A stretch of 64,000 nucleotides of DNA, taken from NCBI GenBank assembly GCA_030248215.1, contig JASANG010002935.1:62001-126000 (forward strand), read 5' to 3'. This document shows positions 24,041 through 37,471 of this stretch, piece after piece; the first letter of the stretch is position 1, and every line of letters begins with the position of its first letter. Below the pieces are notes generated by a model that ran no database searches, was not told where the DNA came from, and saw nothing but the letters and a program-made list of their open reading frames with translations. The DNA comes from Enoplolaimus lenunculus (Eukaryota > Nematoda > Enoplea > Enoplida > Thoracostomopsidae). The position numbers were made by a program, and so were the translations under genes.

Positions 24041-27000
24041 TCACAGCTCAGTTCTCGTCAGTCCATCTGTATTGATATCAATCCGATGAATTTTCTGAAT
24101 ACTAACCGGTACGCGTTTGACAAACTCGTCAATGATAAGCCATTTTTCTTCCGTTGACGCTTGGTGTTGCCCACTTGTTCCAGCACCAGGCCCAGTGCTT
24201 GGGGTCAACGGTTCTCTAATCCGAATAAGAACCTCAAGTTTACCGCCTGCAGGCCGTCGTCCGTCCATTAAATCTAAACTTTCGTGGATTTCTGACACTG
24301 ACTCGAGCGCTGATAACTTAACATCGGCGTGTGCCAATACTTTGTCGCTCCGAAATAAGTGACCTTAATTTAAAACAGGATACTATTAAACACAAGCATG
24401 TCTTTGATCCAAGCTGCTCTGGCTCTGGACTATTTACATAAATATTTCTGTCAAAAAGTAATTGGGGTTCTCAAAGTAGCGTTTACTTCGACATGTTTTG
24501 TTGAAAAACGGCACGCTAAGTCAAAACAATGATTTCTGTATAATATACAGGAACATAAAAACAAAAAACTTCCAGACACATCGAGTCAAAAAGATTACGT
24601 TTAAAATATTGTTCCCGTTAGCCCATACAAATCAAGTGTTGACCCCCGAGCACCTTCAATAGGTTCGAGGCACGACTCAAAGCCTAAACCTTTCTCAAAT
24701 TCGTTATGTATCTGAAAAATACTAAGTAGATATTAAACCTGATTTTTATCAATTCACAATATAGCTAACAAAACCTATACGTACTCAAACAATCCCTAGT
24801 TTTTAAACCTAAACAAAACCTGGACGAACAAAACAGTACAAACTGACAAAGTACTATGTCTACCACCAGTTAGCTTACCTTTCAAAATAACTTCAAACCG
24901 TATCACTTTTGATCTAACAACACGACCCAGCGCCCGAGACTTGCGGTCGATAACAAAACGGACTGAATACTTCCACGAAGGGCAGTTAGTACCTTTTACT
25001 ACATCAGTTTTAGATTCTTGGGGTGAATCTGCAGGATACGGCAGTACAAAACGAACAAACAGCGACAAGTCTTTGGGTTCGTAGCCAGATGGGCACGGGA
25101 TTTGAACCGCTCGTGTAACGCGAACCTAAAAATATTCAAGAAATACGTAAAAAAAGTTAACATTTGCATAGGAAAACCAAATATTCACACAAAACATATT
25201 GTATCCTCCAAAAATCAATTTTTAGCCGGAAATTCTACCTGACCTGAAATTTTTTATTATGAAAACCTGGCGCGGGAATTTGCGGAACGGAATCCGCGAC
25301 CCGAAAATTTTTCTCGAAAACACTCGGCACGGCCGAACCCTACTGCAACCGTACTTTTGAGTCAATACAAGCCCTCCCAAACCTATTCATTGACCTGTCA
25401 ACAAACGTAATACTTACCTCAAAATCTTTATCCGACAAATCAGTGCATACTTGAATCGAGGGCATTGCACGATTTTCGTAATGGAACCTTGGCAGCGGGT
25501 CTCCATGCTTTAGCCCGCACCGTAGGGCAACCAAATCGCGTTTGGTATGCGTGCTCAGCTTATCGAACAGTGCCGCTTTGGTCACATCAGCAATTTTCGT
25601 AAAATACTCTGAATTTCGTCGACACAATTGATATTGATGGATGAGGTCTTTTTCAAGCGTTGCGTATACTTCCTATAAATATAAATATTATCTCAGAATT
25701 ATTAACGCGAAAGTAATTACGGCTCGCATTCCTAAATGGGTGTACGCACCATCCATCGTCAGCTCACAAAACCACTTTGAAGCTCCTGCAGCTGCAAATT
25801 ATTTACTGGAATACAAGCTATTAAATTTAATTCGCACATGCCAACGCAGTTAACGTAGTTGCACGTCGTTTAATATCTTGCACCTCCGTTTTGATTGGCC
25901 AATTCCAATTGGAAACTATTACTGAGCGCTTCTGAATTTGTTCAACAAGCTTGAATTAATTCTAATATCAAACTCGTTTGATATTTCGCAATGTACAGCG
26001 ATGGCGACGAGAATAGTTTTATATTTTGAAAGTACTTCGTGCAAGTTGCGGCTGTGATTTCTTACTGGAAACACTTGCACGTGTGAATAGGGCTTCGAGG
26101 TATAGTAAATAGTCCCAAAATGAATGTATCACTCCAAATTCTACAGAACCTTCCAAATAACTACCTCACGACTTCCTTCTATCAACACTGAACCTCTTTT
26201 TGATGCGTATCGACCCGTCATCGGCTCTAAAAACTGTTCCGAAACATTAAATTGTGGCGGAACCGGAACTGCAGCAATATTCACCGGTAACCCGTTCTTC
26301 GAAGCTTCAATCATTTGTTCAATAGCCTTAAAATAAATTAAACCAAATTATTTCAACTGAAAATTGATAAACGTAAGGACTATACCTTAGGCCCATATTC
26401 CGAATGGTGCATAGTATCGATCACTAGTATATGCAAATTAGAAAATCAATACTCGAACTTCAGTTTGGACAAAAAACCGCACCTAATATAAACCAAATAA
26501 GAACCCCTGCTCGATTACGGCATATAACAAAAACAGCCCTCAAAAACAAATTAGTACTTTACGCTAATTCCCTAAATTCTGATTCCATCAAATCCCAGTT
26601 TGCATGAATCAACAATGTATATCCATTTGTCAAAATCTGCTTTTCTAGACTCACCTTCGCATTTCTTAGATAATCTTTCGCGTTTTCGATATCGCCTTTG
26701 CGTTTTGCCGCTAGAGCAGCATCTTTAAATTGTTTCTGCCGCTCGATTAAAAATTGCAACTGCTTTTCCTGGCGTGACATGGGTTTCGTCCGTGGATTCG
26801 GTGACGTTGACCGAGATCTGCTTCGTTGGGGAACTGCTGTGGCACCTATCACCCCCGATGCGCTTCCCCCGTGTCGACTAGGTTGTCCTCCACCTATGGC
26901 ACCATCAGACCTGCTGCGTTGACTAGCAATTGCTGGGACCTGAAAATGATACAAAACGTTCGTGCGTCGTTTTTTCTCATGTTAAGAACCATCATCGTAA

Positions 27001-30000
27001 GTAAGACAGGATGGTTTGTTTTTTAAGATGTGATCGTTTTAAATAATGACCACGCTAAAAGTATTTTTTGTCCACAAAAATAAATCTTGCACGAGTAAAA
27101 TGCCGTGATACCAGAAACTAAAAACAAACCTGTACTCACCAGTTTGTTCATTGTTAGTTTTTAAATATGCCGATCTTTGCAGAATACAAAATGCTTACCT
27201 ATCGTCTAGCTATCACTGGCGGTTAGAGGATTTTTCGGAACAGGCGGACGTTTAATATATTTTTCAAGCGAGTATTTTAAATATTTCTACATAAACATCG
27301 GTCTGACTACAAAATATTTTAGGGCCGCGGCCGTCTTTTCCCGATGCTGTTCCTGGCTATTATTCAAGATATAAAATTTGTAACAAAACGTAGCTTTCAA
27401 CTAAGCCCGTTATACGATCTGAGCTATATTTAAACTCTAATTTTACAGTAACTCAGCTAATTTATGCTTACACCGCTCTTCACAAACCAGAAACCTACAC
27501 AATGCACTAAATTCCTTTCCATGCCCTAAACAACCCTCGATATTACGATGGGCACTACAGCAAGATTCTCATTCTGAAATATTTTTGTTCAGAAATATGC
27601 GTTAATTACCTGTAAGCTTCTTTGAATACATAGCTATCCTATGACCGAAGCCATCTCAAGCTCAACATGTCAGAAAACGTCTACAATTCTAGCCAGTAAC
27701 AAAGATGTCCGTCTAAAACTATGATAACTGGAGCGTAATTGCAAAAATTATTTATTGGGAATGTCCCTACTTTTCTTTGGCTACAATGCCGCCCTAGACT
27801 AACCTGTAACCCACTCGAAGCATTAGCTTCACTTTTGTGCATAGAACTTTCTTCTTCGGTTACCGCGCCTCGATTTTCATTCGGAAACGGCTCAAAACCC
27901 GGCGGCACCGGTAGTGTTCCTAAATCGATTGGTTTCCCTAGTTTGTACGCTGAAATCGTTGTTGAATACTGTCGTTGTATACGTGTCATCCGTCTGGCTT
28001 TTGACGCATTGCCTTCTGTCTTGGCCGTTTCCGCCGCTGATTTATACTTATCATGGCGTTGCAGCAATGCTTCTAGCAGTGATTTAGGGGCAATGGGGGC
28101 GTGACATAGTTCCTGAATAGATTTGTCATCTGTTGACTGCCGTTTAATCGTGAGGGGTCTAGGCCCAGGATCAGTTGGTTCGGCTGTCTTGGATGTAACA
28201 GACAAGGGGGGTAGCGATAGTGGCGGGGGCAATGCGGAAATATCAATCTGACTCTGGTCAAACGACCCAGCTGTAACTTGAGCTATAGCGGAATCAAGTT
28301 GTTTTGCCGCTTTCACGCATCGTACAGCTTCAGCGCGGTCCCCAGCGTGTTTTGCCGTTAATGCAGCGCGTTTGTAACCATCTCGCCGTGCAGACAACTC
28401 GTGAACAAGATTTTGGTTGTCTAAAACACAAACAATATAGACAGCTTTTACAATCAAAAACACACTGTCGTTGTGTTTCCTTCAAGGTCCATAGCAAACC
28501 TATATTATATTATCTCAAAATCGTAACAGAAATTTTATACCAGAATTACAAGTTGAAATTTTACGACTGCATATAAATCTATAACATAGTCAATGGCATC
28601 ACAAACACAACTGTTGCTAAATGTAAGACCAAAGAATACCTAAAAATTTAAAACCTTGCATTTCGTACCAGCTGAGAAAAAAGATAAAATTCTCAACACT
28701 TGAACAAAAATTCACCAAAATCTTTATATCCTTACAGAACCTAAATTCCAATTAAAGAATATACCTCGGTTTAATAATTTAGCACTAACAAACGTTATTA
28801 GTTAGGCTTTCGATAAACTCGGGCCTACGAAGCTACATGTATTTTGGGTATTTAAGCAGAAAAAACAATTACTGTAGTATAGCAACCCTTGTAATCTGAT
28901 GCACAAATGGAATTTCATTCAAGTTCTTAAACTGGTACGAAACAAACATTTTGCGCCGTTAAACTGTAAACTTTCAGTTCACAACGAAACTTTTCGAAGA
29001 AACCTTGCTCGGAAAATTAACCGATGCAAAATATGAGAAATATTCTAAACAATTACATTAATCTAGTTTGGCTAATTGAAATCAACACGAACTAATATTC
29101 ATAGTTTTCAGTATCTCGATCCTTGCATTATTATTATTATTTTATTATTATTATTATTATGATCATTCATCTGAACGTCACTTGAATCATTAAATTAACT
29201 TTGACTTCTATTACGACTTACAACAGTGCCCCTATTCTTCTCACCTTTCGTAGCGGTAGAGCCAGCAGTTTCAATTGCCGCTTTCATTTTTCTTGGCGGC
29301 TGCCTTGGAGGAACCGGGGGTGGCGGTGTCTGTGCAGCCTCAAAACCGGAACTGGAACTCCGATGAGGTCCAGGATCTGCAGGATGCCGCTGTTCTTCAG
29401 GTAGTAATGTCGGACTAGCCAAATCTGACGAGGGATCTGTTTCGGGTATAGCGGCTGTTTTCTTATGAACAGATACCGCTACCGGGGGAGGTAGACTTTC
29501 TGGGTCAACAGCTGTGCCAGCCTGCGCTGATCGTAGTTGAGTCTGCAGCATTTGCACACCTCGTTGCAGGCGACGTGCACGTGAAGTGTCATCTGTAATA
29601 ATATCAAAAAGCAATTTGTGCTTTCAAACAATCAAATAACACGAACTACAATGCAGTGGCAATCTAAATAAAAGTTATTGTGCTTTTTCAATCACTAAAA
29701 ACGAAAAAAAAACGTTCAGTAAAAAATATAGTTGACCATGATTTGACCACCGGCTAAAACGATCTACGTAGTATATAGCCACAAGACACCAACGTGTAAT
29801 GCAACACAGGACCACGGACCCGTTAACAATTACTAACAGTGTCTAAAAACAGTCGGTAAAACATGTAAGATACTGGACAGAAATTTTTCCGTTTGATTAT
29901 CTAATTTAATTTTAAACAATATAGCTTAAAATTTAATATTTTTAAAATCAGTGCAATTTTTCCATAACCAAAAATTTGAAAAAGAAACAATACTTTCACA

Positions 30001-33000
30001 TTATCGAACTCACTGTTCTGCTTAGCATTTTCGTATGCGCTAGAGTACATTCTGAGACGTTCCAAAATAACATTTACCAATCCGGAATTGTTGTCTCTCG
30101 CTGCATTTGTTAAATCCTACAACGCAATATAATTAAACACCAGCCAAAACCATAAGAACTGAAAAATAAATCGTGCATAATGTCTACAAAAATGATAAAA
30201 CATTATACCTACTGCAAGATAAGGCTAAACCAAGTAGACGTAAAGTAGTATTAATTACTCACACCAAGTTATTAGCAGATAAAATCACACAACTTCACTT
30301 TTTATGACACGACCGGCAGGGCTGCAGGTAGTGTCAGTTTTGACAATCTGCCGATGCGCATCGAAACAGCTTATTATCATATAAACATATTTCCAACATA
30401 CCTGTATCTCATACAATAACCCATAAACACTAAACGTTGTATATAAATTGTATCGCTTCGCAGTTTAGCCAGGTTCAGCTACGAATACGCGTTTTAACAT
30501 TTTAGCAATAAAATGCTCGTAACTATAATTTAATAAAGCGAGTGACTCCGTTGCACGCTACTAATATACCGCCCCCAAAAGAACGCCAAAGCTTTAACTA
30601 GAGATGTACCTATATGTCGGCACAGGTATTGACATCGGTAATATCGGTGCTTTTCATGAGTATTTTTATCGACGTTGCAAAACATTGCTGATTCTTTACC
30701 GATTAACTTTTTCACTTAGCAGTGTGTTGGATTAGAATGCGTTTTTCAGTCTTACCCTCAGTTCAGAAGCATCATCCATCGCGGATTGTTTGGTGCCTCC
30801 ATCCATAAGACCTTCCAGCTCCGACAACAGCTCAGGGTCATTTTCATCAAACGGTTCATCATTACAATTACCATTATTATTATCGGCAATTTCAATTATA
30901 TTCGTATCAGTTGCAAATTGACGCAAATTCGACAAATCCGATATATCAACTGAAATAACTTATTATGAAAGCCAAATAAATACCAATGCGGTCGGTTACG
31001 ATACTGCAAATTTAACAATAAATCATAACAAATATATCGGACAACAGTGAATATAACGCGTAAAGATAAACAGACTTAGTTAACTTAGTCTGTCTATTAG
31101 ATTTTGTTAAACCAAACCTGTCCGCTGAAACTCGGTTCTCACAAGCCTGGCCGGCTAATTCAAATATATTTACCTTTAGGTCTTGAAATTGATGTTGGGG
31201 CTGTTGGAGCTACCTAAAAAGCAAATGAATAGGCGAATTTACACTTAACCGAATGTGTATATTAGAACCGCGGCATAATCATTTAGTACTAAAGTAACAT
31301 ATAATGTATTCAATTTCAAATTACCATGAAATAACGCTTCAATTGTTGCCAACGAAAACTAACAACAAACCCGCTAGAAATAGACGATTAATGTAAATCA
31401 CACAAAACGAATCCTTTCTTATACGCCGCAATTCGACATAAAAACGACTCTACTAGTTATTAAATTACCCGTCTTGAAGGAGCCGGCGATGACTTCTGAT
31501 GACCACTAGTTTCTTCAGCTAAAATGAAAATACTAAACAATGCTAGTAGGTTTCAGGCGCGATTAATATGGCCATCGTCATTAATATTTCCCTACAAATA
31601 CTGCTCTTCTGTCAATCGACCATGTTTAAGTGCGTGTACCGGTTCCAGTAACGACTATAACTACAGCTTGTAAGCATGTGAGACATGCTTGACCTGGTGC
31701 ATATGGAATATATCCAATGCACATTGCGTTGTGTTTGTGTTGAATGCTAGCCGGCAGCATACGGTCGAGATATATGGTCGAACATAAAAGTAGTTGGACA
31801 AGCGGGCTGCGTGGTGCAGTGGTAGAACGGTTGCCTCGGAATCTTAAGGCCGTTAGTTCGATCCCCGCTCTGTAGGCAGGCCTGATCTTCCAGCTGCTTA
31901 AATCAAAAAGTCTAAAGTCCCGGTTCCTACCTAGACTGACAGTGGGCTACGCCGCGAGTACAATGGTAGATAGATAGATAGATAGATACATAAAGCACAA
32001 AAGATGGCTTATAGAGTGTGCTGACTTGTAAGGCCCGTTACACTGCCATCTCTTGTTCGAAGTCTTATGCTGCAAAGCAGATTTAAAGATCTTGTTTAGA
32101 TTCTACTAAAAAGTAGGGATAAGCCCATTAATCGACATCGGTAATAATCGGCAGGTTTCTTGATTCGACATCGGCAACGGCACTGCAAAAAATTGCCGAT
32201 ACTTTTTGCACATATAACAGTCGGTTGGAATGTTATCAGTTTCATTTCTGGACGCATAGCAGGTGTCTGGTCAGGAAAATTGTTATCTCTTGAGTTTGTG
32301 TTTGATAAAATTGATGGAAATGAACCGTTTTTGTAAAATTAAAATCGTTTCGATGGATAGAGTTTAAGTCTTCATATAATAATGTAGTGTAGTACTTATA
32401 ATATGGGTTAAGTGAATAAATCCGCTTAAGAATCTCAATAGCATTTTCGTACATCTAAACAAGATTGTTTCTGCCGTCTTTGCCTGTATAGCAGCTGTTT
32501 TAGCCACATTGGAGTTATAGGCGTCCCTTAACTCCTGACAGTGCGGTATTTTCGCCAAAACAGAGGATGGTGCCCCTCTGTCACTAGCTGGCTTATATCC
32601 CTGTTTGCTGATTTGTTTACGAATTTGAGCGCCAGGTTTCTTGCGGCTCCTCCGTTTTACAGTTTGAAAATCTGTACTGCCCGAAGTGCTGCCTTATCGA
32701 GATTGGGCACTCCCCCCAGTTTGTGGTTCGGTGAGTGCCTTCCCTACAGGAACATTTTCTTTGGAAGCTCAGCTAAGAAGGTGGTGAATCCTCCCCCCCC
32801 CCCGACCGCTGCAATACTAGCAGCCGGTACGGTGGACGGAGCTACTACCATTCCCATAGAAATCGGCTGCAAAACGACACTTTCTAAACTACTGTACACT
32901 CTTAAAATAACACTATCCATCTATGTATCTGGTTTTCCAGCGCTATTGTAGCCCAATAAAGATTGTGAACGCAGACGGGCACATGAAAACATTTACAACA

Positions 33001-35485
33001 CAAGCATGACACAAGAAACACAAATGTAAAAGTAGTGAATCAGTTCCATGGCACTTGGCATAAATACAAATGATGGGTTCACGTTTTGGGAGCCAGATAT
33101 CGATTTCTGCCTCACCCGGATATCCGGTTGTACCCTGACATACACTTAATACATGTCGTAGCCGTATTAACCATATGTATGTGGCAACTTAGACTGACAT
33201 AGGGATTACGCCGTGAGCGCAATGGTAAATTGACGCTCTTTTAACGCAGTATCCAGTCAAACACAACATAAACGGTTCAGGGACGACCTTGGTGAAAATT
33301 GGGGCATGTAAGCATGTGAGATATGCTTGTTCTGGTACATATGCAACATATGCAATGCATTGTGTTGTATGCTAGCCGGCAGTATACGGTCGACTTATAT
33401 AGTAGACGAAAAAAGTACGTAGTTGGAGAAACGGGCTGCGTGGCGCTGTGGCAGAGCGCTTGCCACAGAAACCTAAGGCCGCTACTCGATAACCGCTCAG
33501 TAGACCCGCTCTTCCAGCTGCTTGTAGTACAGGTTCTTACGTAGACTCCACTGTTAAGCGGTAATAACGTCATACGCCTGCATAAATAGCAATTACCAAT
33601 TGCTTTTGAAAAATGTGATGTATTAGGGTTAGGTGTACAGTCCAGTTTTACATATGCCATTGCAGATCGATCGATAACATGTGTTACGTATGATCTTGGA
33701 GTCATTTTTTCTTGCGATCTTAAACCAACATAGCATATTACGTCAGTAACCAAGAAAGCTTTATGAATGGTAAACATACTCTTTAGGTGTTTCCGTTCAG
33801 CGAACAGAGATTCGTTACTTGCTGCTTATAGGAGTTATGTAAGGAGTATTCTCGAGTATTGTTCTCCAGTTTGGTCGCCATCTGCTCTTTGTGATGTAGA
33901 TAGAGTTGAGTCGGTTCAAAGGTATTTCACAAGGAGATTGTGTCAACGTCTAGGAGTTCCTGCTATGTCTTATGTTGAGCGGCTGCAGTTTTTAAATTTG
34001 GATTCGTTGGAAATTAGACGGTTGTATGCTGACCTAGTTATGTGTTACCAAATTGTTCATGGAGACGTTGGTCTCGCATTTGATCACTTTGTCCAACTCG
34101 CACCTAATCTTGGAACGCATGGTCATCCTATCAAGCTTTTTGTTCCCACCGTTCGTAAAGATTGTTTGAAATATTTTTCGCATGGAGAGTAGTTCCTATC
34201 TGGAACAGCTTACCAACTTTGAATTTTGGCGAACCTATTGTCTACGCAGGAAATCTATCTTTGTTTAAAAAGCGACTGAAAAACATTGACCTGACAAAAT
34301 TCCTGAAGTTTTCTAGAAATTTCTGACACGAATACTATAATATGTTGAAAATGAGGGCATTTGTTAGAGGGTTATGTACCCCTTTTTGCCCCGAAGATAA
34401 TGTTCCTACTAAATGACATGGTCAACTTGTGTTCTTTCCTCCCTACTTCCCGTTGTCTTTATTTGTAATCGTAGTTTTCGTCTCATATAAGCAGTTTAAA
34501 TATATCTGTTAGTATGTATATTTATCTTTATGTGTACCATGCTGTAATTGTCATTGGGTTTTATACTATATACTGTTATTTGTATTGCACGTGCGTTGAA
34601 TTTAATTGTTCTTGCTTTTTCTTTGTTATAGTAAAAACGGGAAGCGGGTCGAAGGTGGAACGCGCGGGGGCTTGCAGTGCCAAACACTAATTATTTTACG
34701 TTTCTCTCTTGGTTTCGTAAAGTTTTAACTTTTATACATGTGCTCTTTATCACTGATGAATTAAATCTGCATAGTTTGAAACTGTAAGAGGAACACGTGC
34801 TGGAAAGGGGGCCTTCCATCTTCACCTTCTTCTTCTTCTTCTAGAACTCATAACTAAAAACCGTCGTACCCCAGCCTACCCATCCTATCACATGGTGGCC
34901 ACGATCGGACCGCAATGGCAAACTGCCGCGGTAGAACCAAAAATATATAAGGTGGCGGTCAACGGACGACTTCGTAGAAAACCGGGGGATGTGACATGCG
35001 GATGTATGGAGGCAAATAATAACCTCATGCTGATGCTGTACATCGGTAAAATCACTGTTGCATATGTAGTGCCTTCATATGCAGCAGCAGTAAACCATGG
35101 AAGACCCAAGATACATGCGTATAATGTTGAGGTTTTTATAAGGCATACAAACAGAAAAACTCAGCAGTTGATTGCGAGGCGGCGTGGCTCAGTGGATAGC
35201 GCGCTGGACTGATAATATGTGGACCGAGTTCCAAACCTATTGGGAACGTGTCTCATTTTCAGCTGCTAACTCAGAACTAAAAACCGTCATACTCTAGCCT
35301 ACCCAATTTATCACAAGCTGCAAGAACTCAAACATAAAAGCCGTCGTGCCCTAGCCAACCCAACTTATTACAGATCACGCTGCTGTTGAAACATAACACT
35401 AACCTAACAAATTCAAAAGTTCATTTTCCAGGTCTTCGTCATTTTCCACGTTGCCATATACCAGAGCATCTAATGACGGGTCCAT
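24041..35485 (-). CDS. CC2D1: CC2D1 / Lethal (2) giant discs (Lgd) protein, complete 12-exon gene
   Basis: Lgd/CC2D1 proteins bind ESCRT-III (CHMP4/Shrub) and control endosomal sorting and Notch signalling. Exons in coding order: 35404-35485, 31469-31518, 31174-31213, 30756-30949, 30014-30116, 29245-29592, 27804-28420, 26655-26939, 26165-26326, 25418-25672, 24879-25125, 24041-24363. Phases join and the sum is 2706 bp, 901 aa, within the family range (about 820-950). Four DM14 repeats are seen at about 133-185, 276-335, 386-445 and 536-598 (for example NLVHELSARRDGYKRAAL), the second to fourth each followed by a PPP/PVPP motif. A C2 domain at about 705-850 contains DLSLFVRFVLPYP and LFRSDKVLAHADVKL, then LMDGRRPAGGKLEVLIRIRE, the signature C-terminal block. 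Linkers are Pro/Ser rich. Intron 1 is 3.9 kb and full of SINE and LINE relics. Orthology is very secure. Confidence 0.95.
31668..31995 (+). repeat. tRNA-derived SINE, family C, with GATA tail (full copy), in CC2D1 intron 1
   Basis: The unit starts with a palindrome TGTAAGCATGTGAGACATGC, runs through GCTAGCCGGCAGCATACGGTCG, then a tRNA-like part with A box TGCGTGGTGCAGTGGTAGAAC and B box GTTAGTTCGATCCCCGC, CTTCCAGCTGCTT, and GACAGTGGGCTACGCCGCGAG, and ends in a (TAGA)n microsatellite. Other copies: about 33120-33290 (3' part), 33302-33545, 39298-39480, and 41842-42070 (reverse). Confidence 0.75.
32450..32885 (-). pseudogene. Possible ORF fragment of a retroelement or lost gene
   Basis: On the minus strand an open frame from about 32692 to 32462 reads as coding-like protein (KRRSRKKPGAQIRKQISKQG, AKIPHCQELRDAYNSNVAKT), lysine- and arginine-rich then helical. 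A neighbouring frame upstream (VVAPSTVPAASIAAVGGG) is also coding-like, interrupted by a C-homopolymer at 32788. It is in sense with CC2D1 inside intron 1, without clear splice sites to join it. It could be the start of a LINE ORF1 or a decayed gene. I do not recognise the family. Confidence 0.3.
33302..33545 (+). repeat. tRNA-derived SINE, family C, second copy
   Basis: Starts GTAAGCATGTGAGATATGCT, continues GCTAGCCGGCAGTATACGGTCG and the tRNA-like TGCGTGGCGCTGTGGCAGAGCG, and ends with CTTCCAGCTGCTTG. It aligns over its whole length with 31668-31960 but lacks the GATA tail. Confidence 0.7.
33600..34330 (+). mobile_element. LINE fragment, CR1/Jockey-like, 3' part of ORF2, in CC2D1 intron 1
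   Basis: Two adjacent frames encode YDLGVIFSCDLKPT and then VRSILEYCSPVWSP, VQRYFTRRLCQRLG, ERLQFLNLDSLEIRRLYADL, ending at KKRLKNIDLTKFLK near 34310. These are the hallmark words of the C-terminal region of CR1/Jockey-type reverse transcriptase ORFs, downstream of the palm. The copy is 5' truncated and frame-shifted (the frame changes at about 33755-33767 and again near 34190). It lies antisense to CC2D1. Confidence 0.8.
34825..35380 (+). repeat. tRNA-derived SINE, family D, with three copies of its tail
   Basis: At 35178-35260 there is a tRNA-like head (GGCGTGGCTCAGTGGATAGCG, B box GAGTTCCAAACC). Its tail ACTCAGAACTAAAAACCGTC followed by TAGCCTACCCAATTTATCAC occurs three times: at about 34845-34892, 35268-35313 and 35327-35372. 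The region probably has one full SINE and two tail remnants, near the CC2D1 first exon. Confidence 0.6.
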
Positions 35486-35989
35486 CTTAATTAACGCGAG
35501 ACTAATATTTATACACTCTAAACAATTTCACATTCCAACACAAAAATTCGTAATTGCAGAATACATTTAGAAACCATGCGAATAACCGTACGCAAAGAAT
35601 AGAGTAATAAAATCAAGGCAACAATTCCAAATAAATACCATATTTTGTACAGACAGCAAATCGGAATTAAAACAATACTAGCTAAGTAAATAACATCCAG
35701 ATTTGTGCATCTGTTTATTGATTTTTTGCGACAGACTTAGTTGAATATTCGCAATCTTTAATAAAAGGTTAATGACATTGCAAACCTTTTTTGTTTGCAA
35801 TCAAGCAGAAAGAACACTCGCTGATATTGTGTTACATTGTGAATTTTGTGCGTATTGTATGAATGAATAGAGTACCATGCGTAGAACTGACTGCGAACTG
35901 TCATTGAAGCTTGAATAAATTTTTCCCAGTACAGTTTTAAAAAACCGCTGAGAAGAATGTGGATCAAATGGTACAACTGGAGGTTTGCC

Positions 35990-36265
35990 TCGTTTTTGCT
36001 GGTTGGCCGGAACAACTACAACCTGTTTGTTATGGGTCGGTCGGGACAGCTTCGAGCCCGTATTTTCGCTTGGTCGGTCGGAACAGCCGAGACAGCTTCG
36101 AGTCCGTATTTTTGTTGGGGGGACGGGACAACCGGGACAGCTTCGAACCAATGGTTTTGTTGGCTCGGTAGGTACCGCCGTTTTGCTGGGTAGGTCGGGA
36201 CATCTAGGACAGCTCCAAACTTATTTTTGCTAGGTTGGTTGGGACAGCAGGGACAGCGAGGATCT
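35990..36265 (+). repeat. GGGACAGCTTCGA minisatellite
   Basis: Four to five degenerate units of roughly 45-65 bp share GGTCGG(T)CGGGACAGC, TTCGAGCCCGTAT and TTTTGCTGG. The array reads open in several frames on both strands, which creates the overlapping Arg/Ser/Gly-rich reading frames here. It is not coding. Confidence 0.7.
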
Positions 36266-36854
36266 GGCACAGGTATATGGAACAGTGACACAAAAACATT
36301 TTTATTGCGTATTCAAGGGGCTGTCAACCCTGAAACCCCAACACAATGCAATTATACTTGGTTGAACAAAATTTTTTGACCTTGTCTTTGAAGATTAAGT
36401 GTAAGAACCGCTTTAATGCGGGGGCGTATTTTAAAAAGTTGTTTTGTATAGAATTTAAGGGTTTATTCGGGAAGTTGTCTTTTTTGCGTTCTCAAAGGGG
36501 TTGTGCCCCTCCATCCCACCCCCCACACACAAGGCAATATACGTATATATTGAAATTGTATTAAACACTATTGTGTTCAAATACATTTTCAAACAGCTAA
36601 GCCTTAAAAATTGTAATACCAACAAATAGTGCATTCCGACCAGGATTGACAAATTTACTCAGCCTGAAAAATTGCAAAGCAGTTACTCTGCCCAGGCAAT
36701 TTTGGTAGATGCTTTAAAATAAATTTGTGATGAAATGATAACACCAATTTAACATATTTTTATTGACTATATATACCGTTTTACAAACTGTGGTGGCGGC
36801 TCTAGTTTCTTCACCTCCGCTTGCTAACAATTCAATTATTTTTAATTTCATAGC

Positions 36855-37110
36855 GGATCGGTCCAATGTAAAGAACAGGGGCGGAACAGTAATTATAAGC
36901 ATATTCGCTAGCCTAAGGCTAAGCCTAGGCCTAAGCTTAAGAAAGAGCATATTCCTAAGCGTAAGCCTAAGCTTAAGAAAGAGCATATTCCTAAGCGTAA
37001 GTCTAAGCCTATTAAGCCTAAGTCAAGCAAAAAATTAGTCTAAAGCTTACGCTTGCTCTTTTCTAGTCCCACAGAAAAACACTCCGCCCCTTATCTTTAC
37101 ATGGGCCGCG
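36855..37110. mobile_element. Telomere-like MITE (TAAGCC-repeat interior)
   Basis: Left end GGTCCAATGTAAAGAACAGG, right end CCGCCCCTTATCTTTACATG, an imperfect inverted repeat. The interior from 36905 to 37030 is a run of CCTAAG/CTTAAG words, chiefly GCCTAA hexamers, the complement of TTAGGC. No coding capacity. Confidence 0.65.
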
Positions 37111-37471
37111 GATCGACGTGCAGACAAAATGTTACCCGTTACTGTAATGGACAAAACGTGTTGCAGGTTGCCCCAGTGTTATAATGTGAACCCCGTATAT
37201 TTCTCGTTAGTTGCTCCAAATATTAAAGCAAAGCAGACTAAGTGATGCAATGTCTGTAAAACTATACAAAATATGACCACCGAATCGAAACCTCCGGCAG
37301 AAATTGCACCGTAGCTGTTGCCGGAGGCAAACTTCCGTTGCACCCCAATTCATTCTCTTTGCCAATTTCATTCAAACAAAATTTTATTATGACTTTATAT
37401 ATGTTCTTGTCCGTCTACGTTTAACAGTGTTTCTGTTTTCCGAAACCGAATGTGCATGGTACAAGATGAAG

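Noticed and set aside
31800-31880. Possible tRNA gene
   Set aside because: A and B boxes are good, but the T and acceptor stems overlap and do not fold correctly, and related copies occur in the same wider repeat unit, so it is a SINE.
32541-32951. 136-aa plus-strand frame
   Set aside because: The opposite strand of the same segment reads much more like protein, and this frame has no recognisable domain.
35957-36291. Several overlapping Arg/Ser/Gly-rich frames on both strands
   Set aside because: Products of the GGGACAGCTTCGA minisatellite; no start context, splice site or domain.
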